This document shows positions 11,114 through 22,795 of a DNA stretch of 34,516 nucleotides, one piece after another; position 1 is the stretch's first letter; the number at the start of each line of letters is the position of its first letter. Origin of the DNA: Gonapodya prolifera JEL478 (taxonomy: Eukaryota > Monoblepharomycota > Monoblepharidomycetes > Monoblepharidales > Gonapodyaceae); assembly GCA_001574975.1 (NCBI GenBank), contig KQ965888.1, positions 25,823-60,338 of the forward strand, given 5' to 3'. The notes under the pieces were generated by a model. It did not search any database, was not told the origin of the DNA, and saw only the letters and a program-made list of their open reading frames with translations. The position numbers and the translations under genes were made by a program.

Positions 11114-13922
11114 TTACTTCCGCGATTTGCTGGCACTTTTCCGTCGCTTCGCTGGAGGTTCCTGAACAGAATCGTCGACGTCGTCTCCATCTTCATCGTG
11201 ATCCAACCTTTCCGCTTGCTGCTTCTCCCAAAGCTTCATCCTCACCTCCCACATTGCTCCCGCCACCTCAGCACCCCTCTTGCGCTCAAAGCTCTTCCAA
11301 GCATTACCGTTGGGACGTTCCGACCGTTTCAGACGCCCGTCCAAATCTAAAACGGCATTCTCAAGGGTGGACAGTGAGTCCATTTGCTTTGTTGTCAAAG
11401 TTTTGTTTCGAACATCCAGAGACGCGGTGAACGTCCCCTTCGCCGTAATAGAAGTAATCTATAGAGTGGTGGCACAAAAGTTCTGTGATTCTGAACAAAC
11501 TGAAAACGGATTTCAACACACCGTCGCGCTTCCCCGAACATCAATGCCTCTCAAGCCTCGCGCGTATATGAGCGTATCGCCGGTTCGTAGTTCATTCGCC
11601 GCAATAAGGTCGCGAAGTGAAAGGGCCGCGGAGGCACTGCGTTGTTGCAAGACCAATGTAAGGATAGTATCATAGTCCCCCTAAACAGAACATAGAAACC
11701 CACCCTGCAACGGCAATTTTTCTCTTTTCCCCACTCTCACCCCACCATGCTTCATACTCGTCATCTTTCAAGTTGACCCCTTCTTCCTCGCGTTGCCACT
11801 GCTCGAAAAGCTCTGTGTAGCTTTCCTCAAATTGGCCGAGTCGCAATGATTGCAGCCACGATTCGGCGTCTTCCATGAGGAAATTGTTGTGTTTTATTGC
11901 ATGCTGCAGACTTTTTAGAGCGTCTTCGTCACCGCCCACGGCATTAATGAAGGCATTGGCTCGACTGTCGATGTTCTCATCCGTAGGGACGTCGAAGGAT
12001 TCCTGGTTAAGTCCCGGTAATACGCCCCTTTCAATGAGTTTGCTGAAGTAACTTGAAACAAAAGGGGTGTAGTCATGTTTTCGGCGAACGTTTTCTTGCT
12101 AACAATAATCCGAACTGGTCAGCCAACACGTTGAAATCATGAAATCGGCTATACTACCAACCGCTTGCTGATCTTGGGTTTCCTTTTCACTATTGACGTC
12201 CCGTCGAGCTGCTTCCAACTTTTCCTCCAATTGTTTAATCTGCTCCTCGGCACTTCCAGTGGTGTCGATTGCGATCTCATCATCCTGGCCTTCTACGGCA
12301 TCAATCTCCATACTCAATCCTTCCTGGTCCTGACCATCTTCTGGAAGCCTAAGGGTTTTCCTCAACTCTGAGCGTCTGAGTAGGAGCTTGCGAAGGCGGA
12401 GTTGCAAACGAGGAAGACGTTCTGGAACAATAGCCAGCAAAGACGTAGTAATCTCCTTATCCTCGAACCTTAACGAGAGAGCAGTCAGACGGCCACTTTT
12501 GTACGCGAATGAAGAATGTAACTCACGCCGCCATCTTCTTCTGTAACCGAGGCACCACCAGATCGAGCCACCCAAGACTTTGCTTGTTCGATTCCTTTCC
12601 GCGTGCTGTCCCTGTCGACGTTTCGTCGATGTTCTCGCCCTGACTAAGAGTGCCGACTTCGACCGGTCCTCGCCTTAAACCGTCAAGCTCCCAAACAATT
12701 CCCTTCGATTCGACGTACACAATGTAGTGGAACACGTCCTGGTCTGTAAGGACGAAAGTTTCCTCCTCCTCCTCCTCGTCTTCATCTTTCGATTTTGACT
12801 TTGACTTTTTGGCCTTTCGAGGGCTTGCATTCTCAACAACTTCAAACAGATTGGCATAGCGTGGGTGAGCCTCGAATTCCTGTCTGCGGAGAGCAAGAAG
12901 ATCGCTGGGGCGCGCGAAAGAGTTGTGTATTTCCCTGAGTGTTGGGCTATTGGCGATTGTTTCACCTTTCAACTGGAAACAAAAGAGATAATGTGAGCAG
13001 ATTGGGGATTGCAAGTGGTTCCTCCAACTAAACTCACCGCAGGAGTGAATCCTTCGGTGAACTCCCTGTATCCCTCCAGCAAGCCTCCAAGTTCGACTCC
13101 GGGTCGTCCTCTTAAGTTCATGACAATATTCATTACTGCATAAGTACCGCAAGCATTATTCTGAACTTGATTTGCGAAGAATAGCTCCGGCGGAAGGTCC
13201 GTTTCGCCAACGACAAAATCTCTCGGGTCCGTCGGGACTTTGTAAAGAAAAATAAGTCCATGGATCGTTCTGTAGATGGTATTAATTAGCTTCCCATGGA
13301 TTCCACCATCTGATTCTCCTTTGAGCACTCCTCAGAGTGCCACTCACCCCACGTCTCGCAGGTACCCCTCTTCCAGCGTGTACAGCTCCTCTGCCTGTAG
13401 ACCTTTTACTCCATAACCTCGAAGCAGACCAGTGAATACACCTGTCATCCAGATCACATGATTCGATTCGGTTGCAGAAGAGGTGATTCACTGTAAATCG
13501 ATTGAACCGAGGGAAAGGTGTTTAGGTCCCACCTGGATCCGAGACAGTCAAGCACCAGTTGCCTAAGATGGAGACTCAGCATCGATGGATGACTAGCGTT
13601 CGTGGATGGATGACCAACCTCCCACGAGTGAAAGCCCACTCTTCGTTTCAGTGGGATCAACATCGCGCTGCTTTGCCTTCCCTTTCTCTTTCCTTGTTTC
13701 GTCCGGTTGCTTTTCTGGCTCCGCGGCGGATGCCGTATCTTCCATTTGAACACCATTCGAGGGTGGTGACTCCTTCCCAATTTCTGGTGAATCGAGAGCT
13801 AGACCATTCGAAGAAGACTCATGTGGATCTATTGGCTCCATGGGTGTGTCTTCCGGAGCGGTGTTGTCCATTGCAAGTGATTGAAGAGCAATCTTGCACA
13901 CCGTCACTCTAACAAGCTTCAT
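11114..13922 (-). CDS. UCH37/UCHL5-type ubiquitin C-terminal hydrolase with C-terminal RAMA-like domain
   Basis: Peptidase C12 cysteine protease that removes ubiquitin; UCH37 acts with the proteasome or chromatin complexes. Nine exons in continuous phase give about 755 residues: 13619-13922, 13533-13562 (30 nt), 13348-13441, 13038-13269, 12527-12972, 12162-12468, 11704-12098, 11522-11636 and 11114-11458. Start may instead be Met at 13871. Visible motifs: NWCLTVSDPGVFTGLL, oxyanion Gln177 and catalytic Cys183 in NQVQNNACGTYAV, REIHNSFARP, His302 in DVFHYIVYV and Asp317 in WELDGL. A Lys/Ser then Asp/Glu insert (about 273-291) sits in the active-site region. The UCH37 tail motif NVRRKHDYTPFV follows at about 474. 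Animal UCHL5 ends soon after this (about 330 residues); here another 270 follow. Residues about 604-715 (SLRDLIAANELRTGDTL, SLSTLENAV, NGNAWKSFE) resemble a RAMA domain. The C-terminus is acidic, then an NLS-like PPAKRRKSASKSRK. Flanking genes give no functional clue. Confidence 0.9.
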
Positions 13923-14266
13923 TTTGAGTCGTTTTGTAGCTACACTACTCCTTCATACATCCCTTACCTGTTTAGGCCCTCAGAACGCTGCTCATAAAAC
14001 CAGTACGTCGGAGCCTATTTCAGGAAAAATTTCTCGCCTTTATTGATGAGTTATGTGTGTCGGAGATTCCATCGCCCGGCCACCGGTCACATTGCCCCAC
14101 ACTCGATCGTAGAAAATCTCTTACGAATAAGCACCACACCATCGACTTTCGATTCAAAGACTTTAAAAAAATCAACAACCGTGCCATAATGTAAACTGCT
14201 GAACTGCATGTTATCTTACCGAATGTGTTGTGACTTTGAATGACTTGTGACGACAGTTCCGTGCGA
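13923..14266. other. Intergenic, presumed promoter side of the deubiquitinase gene
   Basis: No ORF with coding character. It separates the 5' end of the deubiquitinase gene from the 3' end of the next minus-strand candidate, so it should contain the deubiquitinase promoter. I see no specific site. Confidence 0.4.
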
Positions 14267-14647
14267 TCAAACAGCTGGGTGCTGAGTATGGTTGGTGGTC
14301 CCTCCTCCTATGTAGCACACAGCGAGCACGCGATCGTCCCACAAAAAGAAAGGCACCGTTCTTATCTGCTCTCGCTCCGATCCCCACTTTCTCTCACGCT
14401 TATGCAGATCGTTGTAGAGTTGCTCCTTCAACTCTCCCAAATGCTCGGCATCCACAGGTAGCTTTTCCGCTTCGTTGTGCTTGAGGCGTGCTTGTTCTTC
14501 TAAGGGTGCACTTGTACTTTGGAAATGTACGACCGTAGCGTTGGCATCACGAAGAGCCCAGAACTTTAGGTGACGATTGATTGATTGATAAACCCAAACG
14601 ACACACGACTCGAAACTCACTGCTTGCAAGGTCGCGATAGGCAGCAT
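14267..14647 (-). CDS. Small hypothetical protein, two exons
   Basis: Exon 14621-14647 (MLPIATLQA) splices in phase through a GTGAGT...CTAAAG intron of 57 nt to 14267-14563, which begins FWALRDANATVVHFQS and continues through a charged helical stretch (EKLPVDAEHLGELKEQLY, DLHKRERKW), about 107 residues in all. The codon pattern and splice sites support coding; I do not recognise the family. The upstream piece at 14667-14770 also looks coding in another frame, so the two may be parts of one gene with a frame break. The C-terminal 30 residues are less convincing. Confidence 0.4.
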   Translation of the reverse strand: MLPIATLQAVSFESCVVWVYQSINRHLKFWALRDANATVVHFQSTSAPLEEQARLKHNEAEKLPVDAEHLGELKEQLYNDLHKRERKWGSEREQIRTVPFFLWDDRVLAVCYIGGGTTNHTQHPAV

Positions 14648-14666
14648 GTCCCGCTTCTCTCTCTGA

Positions 14667-14770
14667 TCACTTGGACTCGAGCTCTTTGACGTCTTTTGTA
14701 AGATACCGGTCGAGGTATTCGTTGTCGAGCATCCGTCGGTCCAGGATAAACATAAGTGCTTTTCGTAGTC
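14667..14770 (-). CDS. Possible terminal exon, unknown protein
   Basis: After a CCCAG acceptor the minus strand reads RKALMFILDRRMLDNEYLD and then RYLTKDVKELESK followed by TGA. The sequence is strongly protein-like, but no upstream exon was found. The stop lies 19 nt before the ATG of the next candidate; an indel joining both is equally possible. Confidence 0.33.
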
Positions 14771-17075
14771 CTGGGCCTTACGGACGTCACAAATGGCGTG
14801 AACACGGTTAGGGAGCGAGAGATAAACGTAACTCCTCGCGTCGTGAGCCGGTTAGAAAAGACGATGTAGGCCGAAAAACGAGTATTTGTAGAGGTGTGCT
14901 GCAGAAAGCAAAGTTAGTGTGACTCCTATGTTCGAAAGGGGATAGATCGGTGAACTCTGCTCACCAACCCCAACAGCCACGATCACAGGGGACGGAGTGA
15001 CTTAGTCCAGGTGAGCGACATAAGAAAGGCGCCAACTTTTTGCTGCGACCGCGACCAATATCGGGCCAAGAATTTCGAAAGCCATACACTCGACATTTCA
15101 GCAGCAGTTAAATGTGGGCCAGCGAATGCGCTCGGGGTAGGCAGCCGAGTTTAGAATAAAGACTACGGAAAATAGTCATGTAAATGTGGACGCTGAAAGC
15201 AAAGTTTCGCTGGAGGCAAGTGTCTTCAGCTTACCGGACTTGAATTCGGAATTCAAACCACTCGACACTTTCCACCACCACGACGGAGTCTTTTGACGAT
15301 TTCCGCCATGCTCGTCGCCAGAATTTCCAAAAGGGAGTTTCCCGTCTGCGTCACGGTCGCCAAAAGAAGCTTCAGATCCACGTGCCGGGGGGCTTATGAG
15401 AAGCCAGGGTACATGAAACTCATTCAGAAACTCAAGTGGAAAATGAAATAGACGGACAAGCAGAGCTCCGGATAGTCCTTGAGGCGGAAGAGCTCAGCAT
15501 TGCACCGTTCCTGTCTTTCCCTTGTGAGTATTGCCATCACTGTGACGCGCGGTCGGAACCAAATGAAAGGTACCAAAAGAAAGGCATTCGACGAAAGGGC
15601 AGCCATGATCCTCTCAACTATTATTGGAAACGTGCACCCAGAGTTCCATTGTCATTGGATCGCTATCCAACCCTTGCCCACTCACACTCCACACATCCCA
15701 CTCCCTCACTCACCCAACATCTGTTAAGGATTCCATCTTCGCGCGGCCACCTTCCCACCTCGCCCACTCGTGACAGTCCACACAAACTGCCTAGTCACAC
15801 TACCTTTTCTTCTGCCACCAACGTCTCACCGGATAACAGCATCCAAGTGGTGGTGAATAATTGCCCTCGTTGCCTCGCTCGCAAAAATGTCACTGCACTT
15901 CAATTAAGCCTCCACCTGGTAAACGTGATAAGCACGTAACCATGGGAACTATGGACTCAATCTCCCCTCCACCGAAGAATGTGATGGGTTCTCTTCTATG
16001 CAAAAGCCCCTCCTTCGAAGGGTTCCACGGGGGCAAGTGGAGCGATACCATCTTTCAGCTTGCTGTGTGACCGGGCTGGCTCCACTCAGTGGCTCCTGTC
16101 TGGTGTGACGGTGTCCCTGGAGAGGTTTACAGACCCAAACAGGTCCCTCTGTGAATGCCACACAAAGCGCTCCGCGAATGAAAATCGCGCACATCACTTC
16201 CAGTGGAAGTCGTTGCCAGGGTCGTGGCGTCTGAGCGACTCTTTCAGTTCCGAGTGTCCCGTCTGCACTGGTGGCACTACATTGCAACCTCGGACCTGCT
16301 TACCAGCGCTGTCATCCGTCGAACCCCCACTCCACCCGCACGCCTTCCCTTGCATATTCTGGAACAGCCCAACTTGCCATGTCGCCCTACGCGTGTGACT
16401 CCCCATCCTTCTCTCATCGCCGCCCCACTTTTTGATTCGCGACCGGCTCACACGATTGCGGCTCAGCCGATATGACCTTGCCGCGGGAACACACGGGGAC
16501 GGGCGCGTGAGATGTGGCTCTACATCGAGGAGGACGTGGAATATTTGCGATGAATATCGCCTCACAGCGGCGATAATCTGTGTAGCAAGCGTGATCTCAT
16601 TGCTATGAGAAGGTGCGTAGCAACCTCTCTTTGGTAAGGAGCGTGTCATTCTGGGTCCCGCGAAACCGAGGGCGGGTGGGAAAGCAGCTGGTACGATTCT
16701 TTGTGTACTCTTGAGCAACACTGTTATGTACACTTTACTATGGGTTCATCCAATGCTCTCATGAACCGCCTTGGTGCCAGTTCCGGCCCATATTCGAGGG
16801 GGTCGGGGGTGGGGACGGGGTTAAACGGTTTTCCCTGCCGGAGATCATCCTCAAACCACGACCATTTCCAGTGCTATTGTTCGTGCTCCATCAAGCTTTC
16901 CACCCCGGCAGGGGGGGAGCCCTGCGCGCCTTCGACCGGAAACGCTACCGTTCTTTGTTTATCGCCAACAACCAAGTGTGCTCGCAAGCTCCTTGAGAAT
17001 GTGAGGTGACACTCAACTTCGATGCCCAAAAGCTTCGGCAATATGACGCTCCGTCCCATGATTGTAGCATCAGAA
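14771..17075. other. Gene-poor stretch with an F-box-like fragment and a dispersed repeat
   Basis: Minus 16165-16212 reads RLPLEVMCAIFIRGAL, which fits the core of fungal F-box motifs (LPxEVxxxIF), but no following F-box protein body is evident. 15615-15830 is copy A of a repeat found again at 22560-22795. Other ORFs here are short and overlap on opposite strands. Confidence 0.35.
15615..15830. repeat. Dispersed repeat, copy A
   Basis: A diverged direct copy of 22560-22795. Shared landmarks in order: GATCG(C/T)T, TCACACTCCACACA, ATCTTCGC, CCACAA or CACAAA, TTTCTTC, then ACCAAC and TCACC. The sequence is pyrimidine-rich on the plus strand, like a fungal 5' leader, and a Met codon follows within about 120 bp. 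Confidence 0.5.
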
Positions 17076-17330
17076 CTACATTGATCGCGATACTGCGTGT
17101 TTCAATTGTTCGCTGCCACCGTCGATGCTTTGGACGAACACGTCACTCTTCAAAGTAGGGCTTCCGTTGTCGATAGCTGCGGAGACATAGGTTTGCTCTG
17201 GATTTAGTGTCTCCTGGAAGGTGAGAGAAAGTGGCTCTCGAGTTTTTACCTCCGTGATTGATAGTTCGCAGCAAAATGTCGATGACGCTATGAACGTTGG
17301 GAGAGACGCAGTGCGACATGGACAAGACTA
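17076..17330 (-). CDS. Candidate terminal exons of an unknown, possibly secreted protein
   Basis: The last exon, 17076-17213, reads ETLNPEQTYVSAAIDNGS and then LKSDVFVQSIDGGSEQLK to a stop. A GTAAAA...TTCCAG intron (17214-17249) joins in phase to an upstream segment with FIASSTFCCELSITE and an earlier CPC. The intron is only 36 nt and a TAG bounds the upstream segment, so the 5' end is unresolved. Family unknown. Confidence 0.28.
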
Positions 17331-20300
17331 TGCCTCGCCATATCAATCGCCTGCTTTACTGTGGATATTCTTCTGTTTACGACTCGGTCGGTCGGTATTA
17401 CCGAGTATCGTCAAGGACCCCTCAATCCACCGGAATGCCAGTTACATTTCTGGAGTTTGGTGTACTTCTCCGCCAAAATTCGACCCTAATCTGATACCCA
17501 GAATCTGCATCGTTTGGGCACATCGCAAATCACGTGTTTGTTTCACAAGCTGTCGTATTTGGTTTGAATCACCTTCGAGACATCGATGTCATGGTGTGGA
17601 GAATCTCTAAGAAACTCCGGTGAGCAATTGCTGTTCCGAAATTCGAAATTTACTCACTTTGCCATACAATGTGTTCATCTTTCACGTGTTTGCATGTTCT
17701 CACCGACTATCCATCCAAGCACACACCAAGAATCCGACATCTTTAAAAGAGGAGATCCCACTACTTATGCCTGCTGTTGGTGATGCCGTGGACACTGGTC
17801 GATGGCGCTTCGGCTGAAGTATGGGTACATTTCGACATGTTGCCTTACTAAGGTGAGAAAAATAATAACACTTCGGCATCGGAAGAGAGAGCCCGCCAAA
17901 CAGGGCTGTGGTCAGCGATATCGATGGGCATACTGCAAGATGACGTCGTTGAACGGCAAGGTGATGCCGCCTTTGATGGGATGCTAACGGTAGCGATGTG
18001 GATGGTGTTGGTCGATCAACAGGAAGAATGGGACCAGCAGACCATGGCAAAAGCAAAGGATGATGTCTCTCTTTTGCTCTTCAGCAGAATCGATGTTTGG
18101 TTTACAATATCCTCTTCTCCTTCCTATTCAGGTCAACCCGTCCCTCCGCCATAACCTGTCAAAACCGTGCGCTCGATCGCACCTACGCCCACACACTCTA
18201 TACAACCTCGACGTCTGTGCGCAATTAAGCTTTATTCCTTTGTTCCTTTCAACCGAGTTGGTCTTCGCATTGGGGTCGAAATATTCACCAACCGAAAAGT
18301 TCATCCTGTTCCAAGGCAGCAAACCATCGGATCGACGCCATTTTGAGGTAGGAAACTCACTTTGCAATATATACCACGAATCACTGACGTCTTCCCCGAA
18401 TGGCCAAACCAGGGCTTGTGAGATTCTGTCACAAATTACGATTTCCACCAACACACTGACTTGGATCGTCGACTTGAAAGTGCATTATCAAACCAAGTAT
18501 GGCGTGTTTCTATGTACGAGGATTTTGCTTCTTCAGCGATGCAGAGTGGGACTTCGAGTCGGCAACATATTTCGAGAGGTTGCACACATCTTGCGAATCG
18601 GCGCCCGAAAGGAGGACTGCCGCATTGTAAAATCAGGAGCATGGTGAGCTGTGACAGAATCCTGGCGGGCTCATAGTGACGAATGTTTGACATTTTTTTC
18701 CAGTTACAGTTGGCCTTTGGATTCTTCACCAGCCTTGACCCTGGGGCATTTCCTGGCAAAAGTGATGCGCAAAACATCTGCGCACACATGGGATGTTTGG
18801 AGGCCACTCAGTCACCCAACGTGCAAAGCATCCTAGCTTTTCGACACACGCTAGTCGCTACCCTGGGTTGGACATAGGATGCAATGCAGGCACTATGGTC
18901 GCGTTGCTCAAAATCGGCGGTCGACTTCCCACACATGCGGATTCCGCCTGTGAAACCTTTAGTTCGCCGCCATTCCAAGTTACGTTGTGATCTATGAACC
19001 CAACTTCTCTGAACAATGTAACGTCTGACTACCCACATCGCGTTCGTCCTTGAAAGGGGTCAGTTTTGAATATGGCATTTACGAGAAGTGGTGAGCTTTT
19101 TGTCTCTAATTTATTTGTGACAACCCCCATCGTGGGCTCACCTAGTGAACCATAAAGAATGTGAAACACGGCAATACAGAATCTAGTTCTCACAAGCATT
19201 CTGAATAATTAGTCAATGTGAAGTTTGATGGATACCTTTATTGAAAGCCATGTACAAACATAGTGATTGTCAAAACGGAATATCGGCTCAGTGCCCACAC
19301 TTTCGTTCGAAAGCGCTTTCCCAGGACACAACCCGTGGTCTTCCGCATGATGTCCCACCTAACTACGTTATATCTACCTCCTCAGAAAAGAGCAGCCCAC
19401 GCCCCTGTCGAGCCTCCCCCAATCGCATGGCGAACCGCCACTCCAGCATCTCCGCCAGGGGGGGCTCGACATCCGTCACAGCACCTCTATTGTTCCTCCG
19501 CTTATCTCTTCGCACCGGTGCTCGCTATCGCGTCGCAGCAAACTCGGTTGAGTCCCCCTTCGACTCTCAATCCTCGGTCGTTCTCCCTTCCAAATATGCG
19601 CTTTCTTTGCTTCCACCGACTCCCGAATTCGTCCGCCCAAGGAATAGCGAACGGCTCCACTACTCGCCCCCAACCCAAACCGCAGAAAGAGGTGTCTGGG
19701 GCAAACGAGAATGTACCTCCAGTAGGCTGAGGCAAACCAATCAGCACGAGTGCGGTGAGGGAACCGTGACGGGGAGCGGGCCGTCAATAGAGTTAGCAAA
19801 GGGTATTCGGAATGTTCGACATTCCGAAGGGTAGCGAGCTTGGGGTACATGGTGAAAAATTGGGTAGGTAGCGGGGAGTACGAGCAAATAGTGATGTCCA
19901 CACCGACCACGTCAGAGATGACATCCAGTTTGTGAGCTCGCGGGATTCACGTCGAAAACGACTCATGGCTCCCCATGCGACATAAAACCGTCCCGCTCAG
20001 TGTTGGTTGAGGTGGATGAACGAAGTCCGTCAACCTCCCGGTCATCCACAATTTGTGGGTTTCAAATGTCGAAAGAACGAGGACAGCGCAAAAGATGCAG
20101 TTCATCTCCGAATGCAAGGTGCCAAATTGGAGTTCGTGTACAGTAGTCGATGGGAGTATCGATGCTCCGGAGTATCGATGGGAGGAAGAAAAGGGATTTG
20201 AAATGTGTACAGCCGGGAGTTCGAACAGGCTGGAAGACCCAAAGGCACTCAACAGGTCGGCGTCCTTGTGATAGATACTGGAGTTATTTTATGATTTGGC

Positions 20301-22559
20301 GGAGCACCCGCGAACGTGGACGAAAAAGGCACCACTGCGCACTATCTGGGTCTGGGCGCATCCGGACCACATTGTTGAAGCCTCTTGTAGGCTGCCTCCC
20401 GCTCTGTTCCTCGCCGCGTCCTCCACCTCTAATCCCAACTTCCTTGGCAACAGTGGTGAAGCCGACGCGACAGGTATGCCATGACGTCAGTTCGGTATTG
20501 GAGCGAGGGACTGGCTTTCCAGGAATCCAACGTTGGCGACGCAGGTTGTACACGCGGCGGTGGGGAGGGATCAACACGGGCAGAGTGTGGGTGTTCTGAG
20601 GAAGGGGTGTGACGGTATCGAGTGGTGCGTACGGTGGGTTGGGGAGGGTCTCAACTGAACTTTCCTGGGGGTGAGGGTGGAAGACGTGGGGGAGGGCAGG
20701 GAGTACGACGGTACGTGGCAGTTTCGGCAGAAGTGGGGTGTGCGTGGCGTTCACGCAGGTGTGCGTGGATGGGAATAGTGGTTGGTTGCCATGAATGGGG
20801 GGATCGATGGATGTCGAGCTCATCAACTCGACGACCATCCCCCCCATCCCCCCACACGCCGCCCGCCACGACTCCCGCGCGCCTGGTACGCGCACACTGG
20901 CACTCTCAACATTGCGTAATTAGGGCGGGCCGGTTGGATTCCATCCTTGGCCATCTCCAGCTTCACTGTGCCTGTTCCGTCATCACGAAGTGTCCCCCCC
21001 GGAAGGAATGCTTCGGGCGTTTGCATGTGAAATCCATCGTTCACGAGATTCCAACCACTAATTGTCTTCAGGTGCTCATTCGTCGGCGAGGTCTGGTTCC
21101 GGCGCGGAGTGTTCATTAACAATGTCACCAAACGTGACGGGCCGCTGCGCGTTGTTAACGGCATTTTTAGCGGCGTTTTTAGCACTTTCGGTAGACACAG
21201 TACGCGCCCGCGACGGTCATCGTCGGCCAGATTAGCCCGGGTCCTGGTCCACCTCATGTACTCCAATATCACACATCCATCCACCGCGCAGCGATACTCG
21301 CGTGCCCCTGCGCACACATTTCAGTGCTCTCTACACATTTTCCGACAAGAAAGTGCAACTCGTGGGTCCCTTCCGGCAGCCATCTTTATCGTGTGTCCCA
21401 TAACGACCAGTTCACTCCTCCGAGCGTCGCGAAAGCCCTTGCCCGCGCACCCCTGCGGGCACAATCCAGCACCATCTACACAGTTCACGTCAAGAAGTTG
21501 CTAAACGTGGTCCCCGTCCGTCGGCAAACCCCACCTCGAATCCACCACAATGACTGTTGACGGCAGAGCTGCAGCGGAAATGGGGGTCAGGAAAGGGTGG
21601 AGTGGTGGAGTCGCTTGGACGATTCCACGTCCAAGCGGTTTGTTGGTGATGTTGGAACTGGAGTTTGAACAGAAGTGATAATGGCATCGGTGGGGAAGAC
21701 GTGTCGGTCCGGTAAGCACGGGGAGCAAGCACCCAGCTCACAGAAGGATGACACGCACCGACATCTACATTCGATTTTCCACGTCCGGATGCCTCCAGTT
21801 GTGTCTCAGTCGGGGACTGTCAAGTTCGGAGCCTTCACTCTGTTTCACCTCGCCCAACACTTCTAGCGACCGGTGCGGAACCCGCCAGGGTACGTGAGTG
21901 AGCCGGCAAAGTATAGGCTCATTGATTTCTTGTAAGTGGACGAAAAGCCGGCGAGGAGAGGAAGGGGTTTCGAGAGTTGGGGCTCGGGCTGGTGGGATGT
22001 TTCAGGTGACAATAAGAACGGCGATTGCTCCTGTGGTTGCGTCCGAAACTCGCGCATCATGCCGTGCCAGCGAGAAGTGGCATCGTCGGTCTGCAATTCC
22101 GCGACTTAAAAGAGTCCGTCCCTTTTGGATGCTGGTGCAGTTTTGCTGCGGACGGAGGCTCAAGCCGTATGCCGTGACTTCTCCATCCGATTAATTGCCT
22201 CTTTGTTCCTGGAACATCTTCGATTTCCTCGTGTCTTTCGTAAAAAGGAGATGAAAGCGGGGGAACGACGTGGTGCGGATGTGGAAGGGATGGCAGCCCA
22301 ACATTGGTGATTGTGTGGGGGATGGACGGCGCCCATCGATTCAGAGCGGCCGAGGTGAGGAACAAAAAACTAGATTCAAAGCGGAGCTGCTGATTTTTGT
22401 GGAGAAAAAAGGTGTAATCGACTCCGAATGATCACCATGTTGGATATGCCCTCTGCCATGATGCAGAAGGCGTTGTGAAACCAAGGGAAGTAGAAATGCC
22501 ATAATCCGAGAAGATACTGGCACTCCTTGCGGCAGAAGAATTAAGAGCTTCGCTTCGCC
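17331..22559. other. Gene-poor stretch, isolated coding-like segments only
   Basis: A minus-strand segment near 18370-18470 (VEIVICDRISQALVWPFGED) ends at a good GTGAGT donor but the following acceptor does not keep frame. Long ORFs near 20284-21317 exist in several frames on both strands in a GC-rich, Pro-rich stretch, which weakens all of them. I see no recognisable gene or mobile-element protein. Confidence 0.35.
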
Positions 22560-22795
22560 TTTGTCTATCTCCGGCAATTATCAATTGCTCCACTTACACT
22601 AGAAACCTCCGCCTAGAATCGATCGTTTAATCGCCTCCTGCATTGCACATTCACACTCCACACAAACCGCTCCGTCACTCTGTCACTCGACACTCCTCCA
22701 GAATTTCGATCTTCGCTCGACAACCGTCCCGGCTCTCGCACCCACGCTCCCCACAAGCCGCCCGTGTACTTTACTGTTTCTTCCGATACCAACCT
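22560..22795. repeat. Dispersed repeat, copy B
   Basis: Direct but diverged copy of 15615-15830, about 7 kb away in the same orientation. It is followed at 22841 by an open frame starting MPHRIHQTLPVV, so it may be a promoter/5'-leader region duplicated with a gene family, or a non-autonomous element. Confidence 0.5.

Noticed and set aside
11670-11939. Reading DYDTILTLVLQQ as coding between the UCH37 tail and the RAMA-like domain
   Set aside because: Joining it needs a donor/acceptor pair that breaks phase; treating 11637-11703 as a GTGGGT...CGCAG intron keeps frame.
16165-16212. F-box protein gene
   Set aside because: Only the 16-residue LPLEVMCAIF-type core is seen; the rest of the frame lacks an F-box body and stops soon.
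18060-18647. 195-codon plus-strand ORF
   Set aside because: No motif, and opposite-strand frames over the same DNA look at least as protein-like; length alone is not enough.
20284-20895. 203-codon minus-strand ORF, Pro-rich
   Set aside because: It sits in GC-rich DNA where several frames on both strands are open for over 130 codons; no domain or splice evidence.
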